Assembly (NCBI RefSeq): GCF_003075435.1
Contig: NZ_QCZJ01000012.1
Coordinates: forward strand, 1 to 64,000
Source of the DNA: Terrimonas sp.
GTDB lineage: Bacteria; Bacteroidota; Bacteroidia; Chitinophagales; Chitinophagaceae
DNA: 64,000 bases
Reading direction: 5' to 3'
Shown one piece after another: positions 1-8,981 of the stretch. Each line of letters begins with the position of its first letter. The stretch's first letter is position 1. The notes under the pieces were generated by a model that saw only the letters and a program-made list of their open reading frames with translations, ran no database searches and had not been told where the DNA came from. The position numbers and the translations under genes are program-made.

Positions 1-121
1 ATACAATAAATACCTATAATTTTATCAGCTGTGAGCATTGATAATTGAGTTTTGTGTGTGGTAACTCAAAATTATCTTTTATTGATGCTCTTTTTCTCCT
101 CATTTAACTAGCAACTTGGGT
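1..121 (-). repeat. Degenerate repeat, copy 1
   Basis: The reverse complement of this stretch aligns over about 120 bp with 35134-35256. Shared blocks include caagttgctag, gagcatcaataaaa, gataattttgagttac and tgataaa. Read on the plus strand it gives a broken reading frame, with stops and indels, that matches the minus-strand reading of the other copy (VVTQNY is common to both). It looks like a decayed coding fragment and not a structural repeat. The source gene was not recognised, and the left end may continue outside the window. Confidence 0.6.
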
Positions 122-138
122 TAATTAGTTGATTTCGT

Positions 139-750
139 TCAATTAGCCCCATTGGATTTCAAGCTAATAATTAAATTTTGTACTTCTTGTATACCCTTTT
201 GTGTTAGATACCACTTTGTAGGTGTACTCGTTGTGTTTTCACCAACTAATGCATCTGTCCCGGACTTCTTTTTGCCTAAATCTCTGGAGACATTTGTTCC
301 TCTGATTGTCCCTTGCTGTTTGAAATGCTTGTTAAAAGTATCCGAGATTTGTGCAGTTGAACACTCATCAATATTTTCAGCGGATTGTAAAACATAAAGT
401 AACCATAATGATTTTTCCAAGGTTGACCATGATTGGATAGGGGCACCATATTTTTCTACATCATTTTTGAAGTCAATAGGTTCGCTCTTCTCCGATTTTC
501 CATTACTGCTTTGTACTCGGGTTTTCTTTTTTCTTTTTCCTTTTTCTCCTGAATTCTTTCCGCCATTTATCTTCAATTGCTCGTCCACAACTTGAAAGTC
601 AGCATCTTCATCAATAATCTTTGCAGCGGGTTGAATCATGTTTTTAAATTGGTCACCAATAGCGTTAGAAATCAGTCCGACTTCCTCTCTGCTACCTTCA
701 ATTTCTATTTCAAGCCCAGTTACTTTAAACTTAAATTTAAATTTACTCAT
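139..750 (-). CDS. Hypothetical protein with C-terminal winged-helix-like region
   Basis: A 203-residue soluble protein of unknown function. Residues 1-65 form a short beta-rich segment (FKFKFKVTGLEIEIEG) followed by helix. Residues 66-90 are a Lys/Gly/Ser-rich basic linker. Residues 100-200 contain an alternating helical region (TLEKSLWLLYVLQ, then STAQISDTFNKHF) ending in YLTQKGIQEVQNLI, a pattern common at the end of winged-helix domains. No signal peptide or membrane segment is visible. It stands alone, with repeat-rich DNA on both sides, so it is probably accessory. Lysine and AAA/AAT codons are abundant. A DNA-binding role is only inferred from the C-terminal pattern. Confidence 0.7.
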   Translation of the reverse strand: MSKFKFKFKVTGLEIEIEGSREEVGLISNAIGDQFKNMIQPAAKIIDEDADFQVVDEQLKINGGKNSGEKGKRKKKTRVQSSNGKSEKSEPIDFKNDVEKYGAPIQSWSTLEKSLWLLYVLQSAENIDECSTAQISDTFNKHFKQQGTIRGTNVSRDLGKKKSGTDALVGENTTSTPTKWYLTQKGIQEVQNLIISLKSNGAN

Positions 751-1471
751 GATTTAATTATGGTTAAAACGTTAACGTCATCATTAAAGGTTGCATACAA
801 CACGCATAATTTATGCTATAAAACGCAATATCCATAAATGATAAGTTGTTGGAAATTAATTTTTTAGCGTTATGCATTTTGTACCTGCCTATCTGTAGGC
901 AAGTTGCTTGTTGCGTCAATGAAATTCACAAGGTTGCATACAAGCGTTTGCGATTATTTTATTATAATACTCTGATTTCTGTTTTATCACATTATACCCA
1001 TATATATTTTGTGCTCTTCAAGATATCTAAACTCACAATACACTACTATCTCCACTCCTATTACATTTGGAGCACAATTACAAAGCCACTAATATTTAAT
1101 TGAATTGGGTTCGGGAAGTGGCAGGCAATCTAAAGATGAGGATTAATTGAGTTTTAAATTTAGAACTATTTTATAAACGAGCAAAAGTTTTTACAACTGC
1201 ACGTACAAAATTTTTAACTGCGGTTGTATTTGCCTGTATTTATGCAAACGCTATAAACATTTTTGGTGTAATGATGTTGGTGTTGCGGTATGTGTAAACA
1301 CTTAAAGAGGTGATATAAAAGCTCATTGTTTATTCTGTTGCCTCTTTACCTTGTCTTTTGGCGATGTGTTGGTATTGCGAGGTAATGTTACAATAGGATA
1401 ATTTATCCGCTGACTATTCTAAAATACCTGTTCTTTTGTTTTTTGTTTGGAGCTACCTTTGAAGCAATAGT
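751..1471. other. Gene-poor stretch with repeat
   Basis: No credible gene is seen in these 720 bases. ORFs of 85-86 codons here have no recognisable protein character. A short hairpin TGCCTA-TCTG-TAGGCA lies near 886-902. The second half is occupied by copy 1 of a 175-bp dispersed repeat (1060-1236). Confidence 0.6.
1060..1236 (+). repeat. 175-bp dispersed repeat, copy 1
   Basis: It aligns almost base for base with 1918-2095, sharing long blocks such as acatttggagcaca, tacaaagccactaatattt and cgagcaaaagtttttacaac. The copies differ by scattered substitutions and one or two indels. A shorter relative lies at 54871-54942. No protein reading is shared by the copies and no terminal inverted repeat is seen. 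Confidence 0.85.
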
Positions 1472-1780
1472 ATGATCATGAACATAAACGAGGTTATTAA
1501 TAATGCCTTTATGGAGTTCGTGCCGGGTGAGGGGCTTTTTATAGTTGAGGGTAATCCAACAACCAATGTTATTCGCATTCTGCCGGCCGACAAAGCAATG
1601 ATGGATAATCTTGCCTGTTTGGCCTGGAGCATTGACCTGGGATATCAATACCTCGGAACATGTACAGATGAGCAATCAGCTAAAAGGCAGGTTGATATCA
1701 TCCGGTCAAAAGTGAGGGACGAAGCAGGGAATAATTTCCGCCGTGGTTCGTGTCTCACGAAACACCTCGTCTCTTTTTAA
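1472..1780 (+). CDS. Doubtful small hypothetical protein
   Basis: A 102-codon ORF lying between the two copies of the 175-bp repeat. Residues 1-78 look protein-like (MNINEVINNAFMEFVPGEG, then DEQSAKRQVDIIRSK). The last 20 residues run into a hairpin-rich sequence, which suggests the true end was lost. An antisense ORF (1403-1675) overlaps it and is less protein-like. No family was recognised. It may be a remnant of a larger gene carried with the repeats. Confidence 0.35.
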   Translation: MIMNINEVINNAFMEFVPGEGLFIVEGNPTTNVIRILPADKAMMDNLACLAWSIDLGYQYLGTCTDEQSAKRQVDIIRSKVRDEAGNNFRRGSCLTKHLVSF

Positions 1781-2404
1781 ATAAATTTTATCGCCGTTTT
1801 CAAGCCTCGTGAAACACGAGCCCTGGCGATAGATATACTAAAACATAAAGCTCTTATTTGTAACACCCGTTCGCATTTTCTGCAAAGCGGATATACAAAG
1901 AGGCATAACTATTCCAATTTACATTTGGAGCACAGTTACAAAGCCACTAATATTTAATTGAATATGGGTTCGGGTAGTGGCAGGCTATCTAAAGATGAGG
2001 ATTAATTGAGTTTTCAATTTAGTAATAATTTATAAACGAGCAAAAGTTTTTACAACTGCACTTATAATATTTTTAACCGCTGTGGTATTTGCCTGCGCTC
2101 AGTTCTCCGCAGTCTCAATGCCCAGCCATGTGTGTTGGCTGGACCCTGCGGTAGGCAGGGAGTGAGGGCAAACTAAATGCGATGCGAAAATTTGAAATGT
2201 ACCTGTTTAATTGGCCTTGGCTCTATAACTATTTCTGTATTAGTATTTTCATGACAATGATTTTATCGCACTCCTATATTTTTACAAGTTCTTTTCATTA
2301 GATAATAGATTTTTTAATTAATGTATTCGTAAATAACAAGATGTTTACATTAATAATGCAGATGAGAAGAATAGGCTATTTTATTATTCATTAACTTCGT
2401 CACG
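1781..2404. other. Gene-poor stretch with repeat and hairpins
   Basis: It holds hairpin CTCGTG-AAA-CACGAG (1806-1820), copy 2 of the 175-bp repeat (1918-2095), and a G/C-rich patch around 2113-2165 with short inverted repeats (agcca/tggct, cctgc/gcagg). No gene was recognised. The last 150 bases are A/T-rich and probably carry the promoter of the next gene. Confidence 0.6.
1918..2095 (+). repeat. 175-bp dispersed repeat, copy 2
   Basis: Second near-identical copy, in direct orientation 858 bp from copy 1, so the two bracket the small ORF at 1472-1780. Shared core: caaagccactaatatttaat, ctaaagatgaggattaattg, and the right-hand end tatttgcctg. The unit looks like a duplicated or transposed intergenic module. 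Confidence 0.85.
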
Positions 2405-2797
2405 ATGCGGGCGAAACAAATAATACAAAAGACAGGATCAGTTATTATATTGACTCTTCTCTATGCGATATTCTTCGCTGCACAATTGTTCTCTGTAAAT
2501 CAAGATTATCCGGGCAAACGTGGCACTGTGGTGGTTTTTAAGATTATGCAGGTAGCAAAACTCATTGTTTCTTCCGATGATAAAAGTGACAAGGATCAGC
2601 TTTCTGCAGAAAATGGTGTAAGATTAAACAAGAGATTTCAGCCTTCAGAAATGATACTGAATTTTGCCGGATTAACATATTTTCCTTCGATCCCTGTAAT
2701 AAAAAAGCCAATTGAATCTTACCTATCCGGCTTTGTCACATCTTTCTGTTATCCTTCGGTCTTGCTCCGCGGCCCTCCTCCTGGTATACAATGCTGA
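2405..2797 (+). CDS. Small secreted hypothetical protein ahead of efflux operon
   Basis: A 130-residue protein with an N-terminal hydrophobic segment at residues 10-30 (VIILTLLYAIFFAAQLFS), which may be a signal peptide or one membrane anchor. The rest is polar and ends in a Pro/Gly-rich tail (LLRGPPPGIQC). It lies about 210 bp upstream of the TolC gene on the same strand. The second efflux operon is led in the same way by the small ORF at 14762-15157. The two share position, size and an N-terminal hydrophobic segment but little sequence. Family and role were not recognised. Confidence 0.6.
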   Translation: MRAKQIIQKTGSVIILTLLYAIFFAAQLFSVNQDYPGKRGTVVVFKIMQVAKLIVSSDDKSDKDQLSAENGVRLNKRFQPSEMILNFAGLTYFPSIPVIKKPIESYLSGFVTSFCYPSVLLRGPPPGIQC

Positions 2798-2937
2798 TTC
2801 GCCAGTTATTGTTGAAATGGTGCCGTTCCAAAAACAGCTCATAATTAATTTACTACAGTTCGTCCAAGCATATCCGACTCATAACAACTTTCGATGTTGA
2901 AAAGTGCAAAGACTTACATTATAAAGATGCCTTAAAC

Positions 2938-2967
2938 CACAACCTGTCAATCTATTGACCAGTTGTG
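2938..2967. promoter_or_regulatory. 30-bp imperfect palindrome before efflux operon 1
   Basis: Arms CACAACCTGTCAAT and ATTGACCAGTTGTG around a CT centre. The inner GTCAAT/ATTGAC and outer CACAAC/GTTGTG pair perfectly, with two mismatches between. It ends 40 bp before the TolC start codon. Size and symmetry suit a TetR- or MarR-type operator, but no such regulator is encoded in the window. Confidence 0.5.
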
Positions 2968-3006
2968 AGCTGAAAATGTTTCAATACAAATCCTTAATTG
3001 CAATTC

Positions 3007-4395
3007 ATGTTGAATATCAGAAAGTTTTTTCTGCTGTTGTTGTTTTGTGCATTCTTTTTTGCTGTACATGCACAACAAGAGCCAAAAGTAGTTTCGTTAG
3101 ATCAGTTGCTCAATAATGTGCAGTTAAATGCTCCTTCGTTGTTAGCAGATTCTGCTGCTATCCGTATTAAACAGGCCGAAGTGGAAGCCAGCAGGTATAA
3201 CAGCTTGCCTTCTCTTAAACTAAACTACCAGCTTGACCTGGGTACAAATAACAATTTACCCGGCGGGTATTTTTCTTACGGCATTGTGCCGTCAAACTCC
3301 CGGGTAAGAGAGAAGGGTAATGCGTCTTCCATCCTGACTGATATGGGAATTGCCGCTTTTGACTGGGAAGTGTATAATTTCGGTGCCTACGCTGCCCGGC
3401 AACATCTTGCGCTTTCAGACCTTACCGTAGAACAGTTGGGGTTCAATCAGTCTAAATACAAAATGAAAAATATTACGATAGCATATTACCTGCAATTGAT
3501 ACGATTAAATGATATGCGGGCAATACAGGCGCAGAATATTATGCGCAACCAGGAAATAAAACGTACCATTCATGCCTTAGCCGTTGCGGGTATAAAAGCA
3601 GGTGTGGATACCAGCATAGCTGAAGCAGAGTTATCAAAGGCAAGGCTTATTGAGCTTGAATTATCTAACGAGGTAAAAAAGATACAGTTGCAGCTATCTT
3701 CTATCAGCGGGCTGCAGGCGCAGGCTATTGTACCCGATACCCTCCTGGAAGACAGGCTGATCAACAGCTATACTGCTTACTGGGCTGTACAGCCGGATAC
3801 AGCATCACACCCTTTATTGCAATATTATAAAGCACTTCATCAAAACAGCCTCGACAAAGAAGCATTGCTGAAGAAACTGTATATGCCAAAGGTTTCCCTT
3901 CAGGCGGCAATTTGGGGGCGGGGATCAAGTGTAAGTGCCTACGACGAGTTCCGTGCTTTATATAAAGGTATAGGTTTTGAGCGCGGAAACTACCTGGTGG
4001 GTGTAGGCATTACCTATGATGTTTTTGACAATAAAAGAAAAAAGCTTCAGCTTAAAACGCAGCAGTCCGGAACAGCTTATGCTTTACAAAAACTCCATGA
4101 ACAGGAAACTGAAATATCAATATCAATTCAACAGGCACAGGTAGAATTAACCACTGCTTACGACAGGCTGCAGGAGATACCGCGACAACTGGAAGCCGCT
4201 AATGCGGCTTACCGGCAAAAGCTTTCGCTGTACAGGAATGGTTTAACGGATATTGTTGAGCTGAATGCGGCGCTAAATATTTTGTACCGGGCTGAAACAG
4301 ATTATACCAATGCCAGGTATCTGTTTTGTAAAGCACTTTTTGAAAAAGCACTGGTGGAAAATCAACTGCCGGTTTTATTACAAACCCTAAATTAA
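3007..4395 (+). CDS. TolC-like outer membrane efflux protein
   Basis: Outer-membrane channel of a tripartite RND pump. The 462-residue product has a signal peptide (MLNIRKFFLLLLFCAFFFA, cleavage after VHA), then two long alpha-helical hairpin regions with heptad-like spacing (about residues 35-230 and 260-455), as in TolC/OprM proteins. ATG at 3007 is preferred over the in-frame TTG at 2998 because it places the basic n-region directly before the hydrophobic core. The pump gene follows after 7 bp and the adaptor after that, giving the order channel-pump-adaptor. Substrate cannot be read from sequence. A palindromic candidate operator lies just upstream. Confidence 0.9.
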   Translation: MLNIRKFFLLLLFCAFFFAVHAQQEPKVVSLDQLLNNVQLNAPSLLADSAAIRIKQAEVEASRYNSLPSLKLNYQLDLGTNNNLPGGYFSYGIVPSNSRVREKGNASSILTDMGIAAFDWEVYNFGAYAARQHLALSDLTVEQLGFNQSKYKMKNITIAYYLQLIRLNDMRAIQAQNIMRNQEIKRTIHALAVAGIKAGVDTSIAEAELSKARLIELELSNEVKKIQLQLSSISGLQAQAIVPDTLLEDRLINSYTAYWAVQPDTASHPLLQYYKALHQNSLDKEALLKKLYMPKVSLQAAIWGRGSSVSAYDEFRALYKGIGFERGNYLVGVGITYDVFDNKRKKLQLKTQQSGTAYALQKLHEQETEISISIQQAQVELTTAYDRLQEIPRQLEAANAAYRQKLSLYRNGLTDIVELNAALNILYRAETDYTNARYLFCKALFEKALVENQLPVLLQTLN

Positions 4396-4402
4396 TGATT
4401 AC

Positions 4403-7400
4403 ATGTCGTTAGTTACAGCAGCCCTCAAAAGGCCTATAAGTACTATTGTTATAACGCTCAGCCTGGTTTTGTTTGCCATTATTGCCGTAGTAAAAATGCC
4501 GATAGATATTTTTCCCAAACTAAATCTTCCTACTATTTATGTTATCGAGTCATATGGAGGCATGTCGGCACAACAAATGGAAGGTTTTTTTTCTACCCGT
4601 CTGCAGGATCAGTTCCTTTACGTGAATGGTGTAAAAAGCATTACTGCCAAAAATATTCAGGGGCTGACAATGCTTAAAATAAATTTTTATGAAAACACAG
4701 ATATGGCGGAAGCCAGTGCACAGGTAGCATTACAGGTAAACCGTGCAATGAAGTTTTTTCCTCCCGGTGCGCTACCACCGCAGGTGGTTCGCTTCGATGC
4801 GTCTTCGCTGCCGGTGGGGCAACTGGTACTTTCGGCAGAAAAAAGAACACTTAAAGAAATCTATGATCTTGCTGCTACCCGTGTGCGTCCTATGTTTGCT
4901 TCTGTTCCGGGATTATCTGCCCCGCCGCCGTTTGGCTCCAATTCAAGAGCCATTACCGTAAACGTTGACCCCAATAAGCTAAGGAGCTATAATCTGACGG
5001 CGGATGAAGTGGTAGCTGCCCTTGCCAGGTTTAACGTAATGGCTCCCTCGGGTAATATCCGGTTGGATAATACTATGTATCTGACCACCATTAATACCCT
5101 GGTAAAGCAGGTTGAAGAATTTGGCGATATTCCCGTTGTAACCAAAAATGGTGTGCCCGTACTGGTAAAAGATATTGCGAGAGTAGCTGACGCAACAGAT
5201 ATAACGGTAGATTATGCGCTGATCAATGGTAAACGATCGGTATACATACCCGTAGTTAAAACATCAGATGCTTCTACCTGGGATGTTGTACAGGGGCTTA
5301 AATCAAAAATACCCGAAATCAAAAGCCTTTTGCCGGATGACGTAAACATCTCTTACGAATTTGACCAGTCTGTATTTGTAATAAATGCCGTGGAAAGCCT
5401 TGTTACCGAAGGGGCATTGGGTGCATTGCTCACCGGATTAATGGTATTATTGTTTTTGAGAGACCTGAGAAGCAGCCTTATTGTTGTTACCACCATTCCT
5501 GTTGCTATCATGATTGGTGTATTGCTGCTGTCGATAAGTGGTCAGACAATCAATATAATGACCTTGAGCGGGCTTGCTCTGGCTATAGGTATACTGGTAG
5601 ACCAGTCTACGGTAACGATCGAGAATATTCACCAGCACCTGGAAATGGGAAAGAGTAAGAAGCAGGCGATCCTCGATGCCTGCCAGGAAATTGCTTTTCC
5701 GCTGTTACTGATATTGCTTTGTATACTCGCCGTGTTTGCACCTTCTTTAATGATGAATGGCGTTCCAAAAGCTATGTTTCTCCCATTATCGCTTTCTATA
5801 GGGTTTACCATGATTGTTTCGTATGTATTGGCACTAACGTTGGTACCTATATTATCGAACTGGATGATCCGGGAGGAAAAATACCAGCATTATGATCATG
5901 GAAACATTCATGCGCATGCGGGGATGGCGCTGGACGCTGCAGAAGAAAAACAGGTAAATGATCATCTCCGGGTGGAACAGAAAGAACCTGCAAAAAATGA
6001 TTTATTTGAACGTGTAAAGCTGCGGTACCTTACGTTTATAACAAAGTGTATGTCTTTCAAAAAACCAATGGTGATCACTTACCTGGTAGTGGTGATTGCA
6101 ATGGTAGCCGGCGGATTTATCTATACCGGTAAAGACATGATGCCCAGGCTAAACAACGGGCAATTTCAGTTACGTATTAAGGAGCGTGATGGTACAAGGC
6201 TCGAACGCACAGAAGAAAAGGTGCGGAAAGTTTTGCAGATCATTGATACCACAGTGAATCATCATGTTTCTATAAGTTCTGCCTACGTAGGATTAATACC
6301 CAGTAGTTATGGCACCAGCAACCTCTACATTTTTAATACGGGTACGCATGAGGCGATTATGCAGGTTACCCTGGATAAACATTTTAAGGTGAATATGGAT
6401 GAGCTGAAGGATGCCCTGCGCCGCAACATCCTGTACGCCATGCCCGAATTGCGATTGAGCTTTGAGCCTATGGATATGACAGAAAAGATAATGAGCCAGG
6501 GTGCTGCCACACCTATTGAAGTTCGGGTAGCAGGAAAAAGCATGGAAGAAATAGAGCAATATGCCTATAGGGTTGTAGATAAGCTGAAGCAGGTGCCATT
6601 TCTTCGCGATGTACAGATAGCCCAGCCATTAAAGTTCCCCGTTGTTACTATCTCGCTCGACAGGTTGAAGGCGGCTCAGTTGGGTTTGAATGTGCAGGAT
6701 ATTGCGCGGTCTGTAACTGCCAGCACTTCTTCCAGCCGGTTTACCGAAAAAAACCAGTGGCTCGATGAAGAAAAAGCATACACCTACCAGATACAGGTTC
6801 AGATACCGGAGTATGTAATGAATACGATGGACGAACTGAGAGAAATACCTCTTGTGAAAGGGCAAAGCAGTCCTGTACTGGGAGATATAGCCACATTTAA
6901 AACAGCGTATGTTCCGGGAGAGTACGACAGGGCAGGTCCAAGACGCTTTTTAACCGTTAGTGCAAACATTCACCAAAAAGACCTCGGTACAGCAACTGCT
7001 GCGGTAGAGGAGGTACTGGCGTCTATGGGAACACCACCAAAAGGATTGGTAACCGAAGTAAAAGGGATGTCGGGCCTGCTTAAGGAAACTTTTTCTAGCC
7101 TGCAAAGCGGATTGCTTTTTGCCATTGTTGTGATTTTTCTTTTACTGGCGGCCAATTACCAGTCTTTCCGTTTATCATTGGCGGTACTTTCTACAGTGCC
7201 GGCTGTTATAGCCGGTTCGCTGGGAGCGCTTTTACTTACCGGCTCTACACTGAACCTGCAATCATATATGGGCATGATCATGTCCACAGGAGTTTCGGTA
7301 GCCAACGCTATTCTTATTGTTACCAATGCAGAAAAATTACGCCTGCAATACAGGGATGCGGATAAAGCTTCCGTAATGAGCGCCGTTATACGAATGAGAC

Positions 7401-7651
7401 CTATTTTAATGACCAGCTTTGCAATGATAGCCGGTATGATGCCTATGTCTCTCGGAATGGGAGAGGCCGGCGAACAGGCAGCACCATTAGGCCGGGCCGT
7501 GGTAGGTGGTTTGATAGCTTCCACCATTGCGGCATTGTTTGTACTGCCGCAGGTGATTGGATGGATACAAAAGAAAGCCGGGTACAGATCTCCTTCGCTC
7601 ATGCCTGAAAAAGTAAAACCGGATCAGCCAGAGATCATACATATGAAATAG
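4403..7651 (+). CDS. RND efflux transporter permease
   Basis: Inner-membrane proton-driven pump of the AcrB/MexB (HAE1-like) superfamily, 1082 residues, close to the usual 1030-1050. The RND duplication is visible: TM1 at about residues 10-30, a porter domain with FFPPGALPPQVVRFD near 115, the TM2-TM6 block near 335-490, a cytosolic insert rich in His and charged residues near 490-545, and a second TM block at about 890-1060. TM4 carries GILVDQSTVTIEN: one Asp of the proton relay is kept and the neighbour that is Asp in AcrB is Gln. It is co-transcribed with the channel and adaptor. Its close paralogue is the pump at 10098-13268. It does not carry the classical heavy-metal (HME) TM4 signature. 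Confidence 0.93.
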   Translation: MSLVTAALKRPISTIVITLSLVLFAIIAVVKMPIDIFPKLNLPTIYVIESYGGMSAQQMEGFFSTRLQDQFLYVNGVKSITAKNIQGLTMLKINFYENTDMAEASAQVALQVNRAMKFFPPGALPPQVVRFDASSLPVGQLVLSAEKRTLKEIYDLAATRVRPMFASVPGLSAPPPFGSNSRAITVNVDPNKLRSYNLTADEVVAALARFNVMAPSGNIRLDNTMYLTTINTLVKQVEEFGDIPVVTKNGVPVLVKDIARVADATDITVDYALINGKRSVYIPVVKTSDASTWDVVQGLKSKIPEIKSLLPDDVNISYEFDQSVFVINAVESLVTEGALGALLTGLMVLLFLRDLRSSLIVVTTIPVAIMIGVLLLSISGQTINIMTLSGLALAIGILVDQSTVTIENIHQHLEMGKSKKQAILDACQEIAFPLLLILLCILAVFAPSLMMNGVPKAMFLPLSLSIGFTMIVSYVLALTLVPILSNWMIREEKYQHYDHGNIHAHAGMALDAAEEKQVNDHLRVEQKEPAKNDLFERVKLRYLTFITKCMSFKKPMVITYLVVVIAMVAGGFIYTGKDMMPRLNNGQFQLRIKERDGTRLERTEEKVRKVLQIIDTTVNHHVSISSAYVGLIPSSYGTSNLYIFNTGTHEAIMQVTLDKHFKVNMDELKDALRRNILYAMPELRLSFEPMDMTEKIMSQGAATPIEVRVAGKSMEEIEQYAYRVVDKLKQVPFLRDVQIAQPLKFPVVTISLDRLKAAQLGLNVQDIARSVTASTSSSRFTEKNQWLDEEKAYTYQIQVQIPEYVMNTMDELREIPLVKGQSSPVLGDIATFKTAYVPGEYDRAGPRRFLTVSANIHQKDLGTATAAVEEVLASMGTPPKGLVTEVKGMSGLLKETFSSLQSGLLFAIVVIFLLLAANYQSFRLSLAVLSTVPAVIAGSLGALLLTGSTLNLQSYMGMIMSTGVSVANAILIVTNAEKLRLQYRDADKASVMSAVIRMRPILMTSFAMIAGMMPMSLGMGEAGEQAAPLGRAVVGGLIASTIAALFVLPQVIGWIQKKAGYRSPSLMPEKVKPDQPEIIHMK

Positions 7652-7729
7652 AAAACGTACGTTGACAATTACACGAAAATAGGTACCGGCCGGAGGGCTA
7701 TCCGGTCATACAAAACAAAATAAACAGAA

Positions 7730-8824
7730 ATGAAATATAATTATTACGGGATTTTTATTTGTTCGGTTATTATTTTAACTGCCTGTTCTACCCGCCAGCA
7801 GCCTGTAGATATGACAGGCAAGAAGGATATACCCCATTCCGAAAGTAAATATGAAGTGGGTACAGTTAAAGAACAACCTTTATCGAGTTATGTAAAGCTG
7901 CCGGGGCAATTAAAACCATTTGAAGAGGTAAATATTTATGCCAAGGTAAACGGCTTTGTAGAATCTGTAAAAGTAGACAGGGGTACTATTGTGCACAAAA
8001 ACCAGGTATTGCTTACACTGGAAGCTCCGGAAATTGAATCGCAGGTGCAGGCAGCTATGTCTAAATTCACACATGCACAGGAAAATGCAGCAGCGAGTAA
8101 AGACAAATACAGAAGATTATTCGAAGCAGCTAAAGAAGCTGGTGCGGTAGCGCCACTGGATCTGGATAATGCCCTGTCAAGAATGAAGGCGGACGAAGCT
8201 GTGGTCATGTCAGAAAAATCGAATGTAGAAGCTATCAACAACATTAAAAATTACCTTACGGTTACCGCTCCTTTTGATGGTGTAATTATACAACGTAATA
8301 TATCAGCCGGAACGCTTGTAGGACCCGGAAGCAAAGCAAATGATCTTCCGTTACTTGTTTTACAGCACCTTCAAAAGCTACGGCTGGAAGTATTTATTCC
8401 CGAGGCTTATGTAGATAAAGTGGATTTGAAAAACCCTGTACGGTTTACCTATAATGCCATTCCGGGAAAAGAAAATACCGCAATGATCAGCCGTTCTGCC
8501 AACGCCCTCAGCAGCCTTCGTTCAGAAGCAATAGAGATCGATATCAGCAACAAAGACCAGGCGTTGAAAGCCGGCATGTATGCCGAAGTTAAAATTCCCC
8601 TGCTATCCAGCACATCTTCACTTCTGGTACCTAATCATGCTATTGTGCGTTCAACAGAAAAACAGTATATTATTCAGGTAGTAGATGGAAAAGCCGTGTA
8701 CAGGGAAATAAAAGTAGGGTTAACGTCTAACAACTACACAGAAGTGTTCGGAGATTTGAAAGAGGGTGACGAAATTATCTTTCATGCATCTGATGAAATA
8801 AGAGAAGGTACGTTGATAAAATAA
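7730..8824 (+). CDS. RND periplasmic adaptor lipoprotein (HlyD/AcrA family)
   Basis: Membrane-fusion subunit that bridges pump and TolC channel. The 364-residue product begins with a lipoprotein signal ending in the lipobox LTAC (Cys at about 19). It then has the barrel-sandwich/lipoyl half (VNIYAKVNGFVESVKVDRG), an alpha-hairpin (about 100-165), the second lipoyl half (YLTVTAPFDGVIIQRNISAG), and beta-barrel and membrane-proximal domains up to the end. It is the last gene of efflux operon 1, 78 bp after the pump gene. A strong hairpin follows at 8841-8885. It is paralogous to the adaptor at 8982-10079. Confidence 0.92.
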   Translation: MKYNYYGIFICSVIILTACSTRQQPVDMTGKKDIPHSESKYEVGTVKEQPLSSYVKLPGQLKPFEEVNIYAKVNGFVESVKVDRGTIVHKNQVLLTLEAPEIESQVQAAMSKFTHAQENAAASKDKYRRLFEAAKEAGAVAPLDLDNALSRMKADEAVVMSEKSNVEAINNIKNYLTVTAPFDGVIIQRNISAGTLVGPGSKANDLPLLVLQHLQKLRLEVFIPEAYVDKVDLKNPVRFTYNAIPGKENTAMISRSANALSSLRSEAIEIDISNKDQALKAGMYAEVKIPLLSSTSSLLVPNHAIVRSTEKQYIIQVVDGKAVYREIKVGLTSNNYTEVFGDLKEGDEIIFHASDEIREGTLIK

Positions 8825-8840
8825 CCTGCCATTTGGAAAA

Positions 8841-8885
8841 GTCAGTGCTTTTACCCGGGCGCCGAACCAGGGTATAAGCACTGAC
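8841..8885. terminator. Bidirectional hairpin between convergent efflux operons
   Basis: Stem GTCAGTGCTT / AAGCACTGAC, continued inward by tta-ccc/ggg-ta, with loop gggcgccgaacca. On the minus strand the stem is followed by TTTT, so termination is best supported for the 14649-8982 operon. On the plus strand the U-run is absent, though the hairpin could still stop or stabilise transcripts. Confidence 0.75.
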
Positions 8886-8981
8886 TCAAACGTTTAACAC
8901 ACGGTGAACAAATACGCATCGTGTGACCATTGGAGCTTTCAGAATGATATTTCAGCGTAGCGCCAACAGGCTAAGGTGCAA

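Noticed and set aside
846-1103. 85-codon plus-strand ORF
   Set aside because: Composition is that of random A/T-rich DNA and its end overlaps the dispersed repeat.
1403-1675. 90-codon minus-strand ORF
   Set aside because: Antisense to the slightly more protein-like ORF at 1472-1780, no recognisable domain, odd Cys/His distribution.
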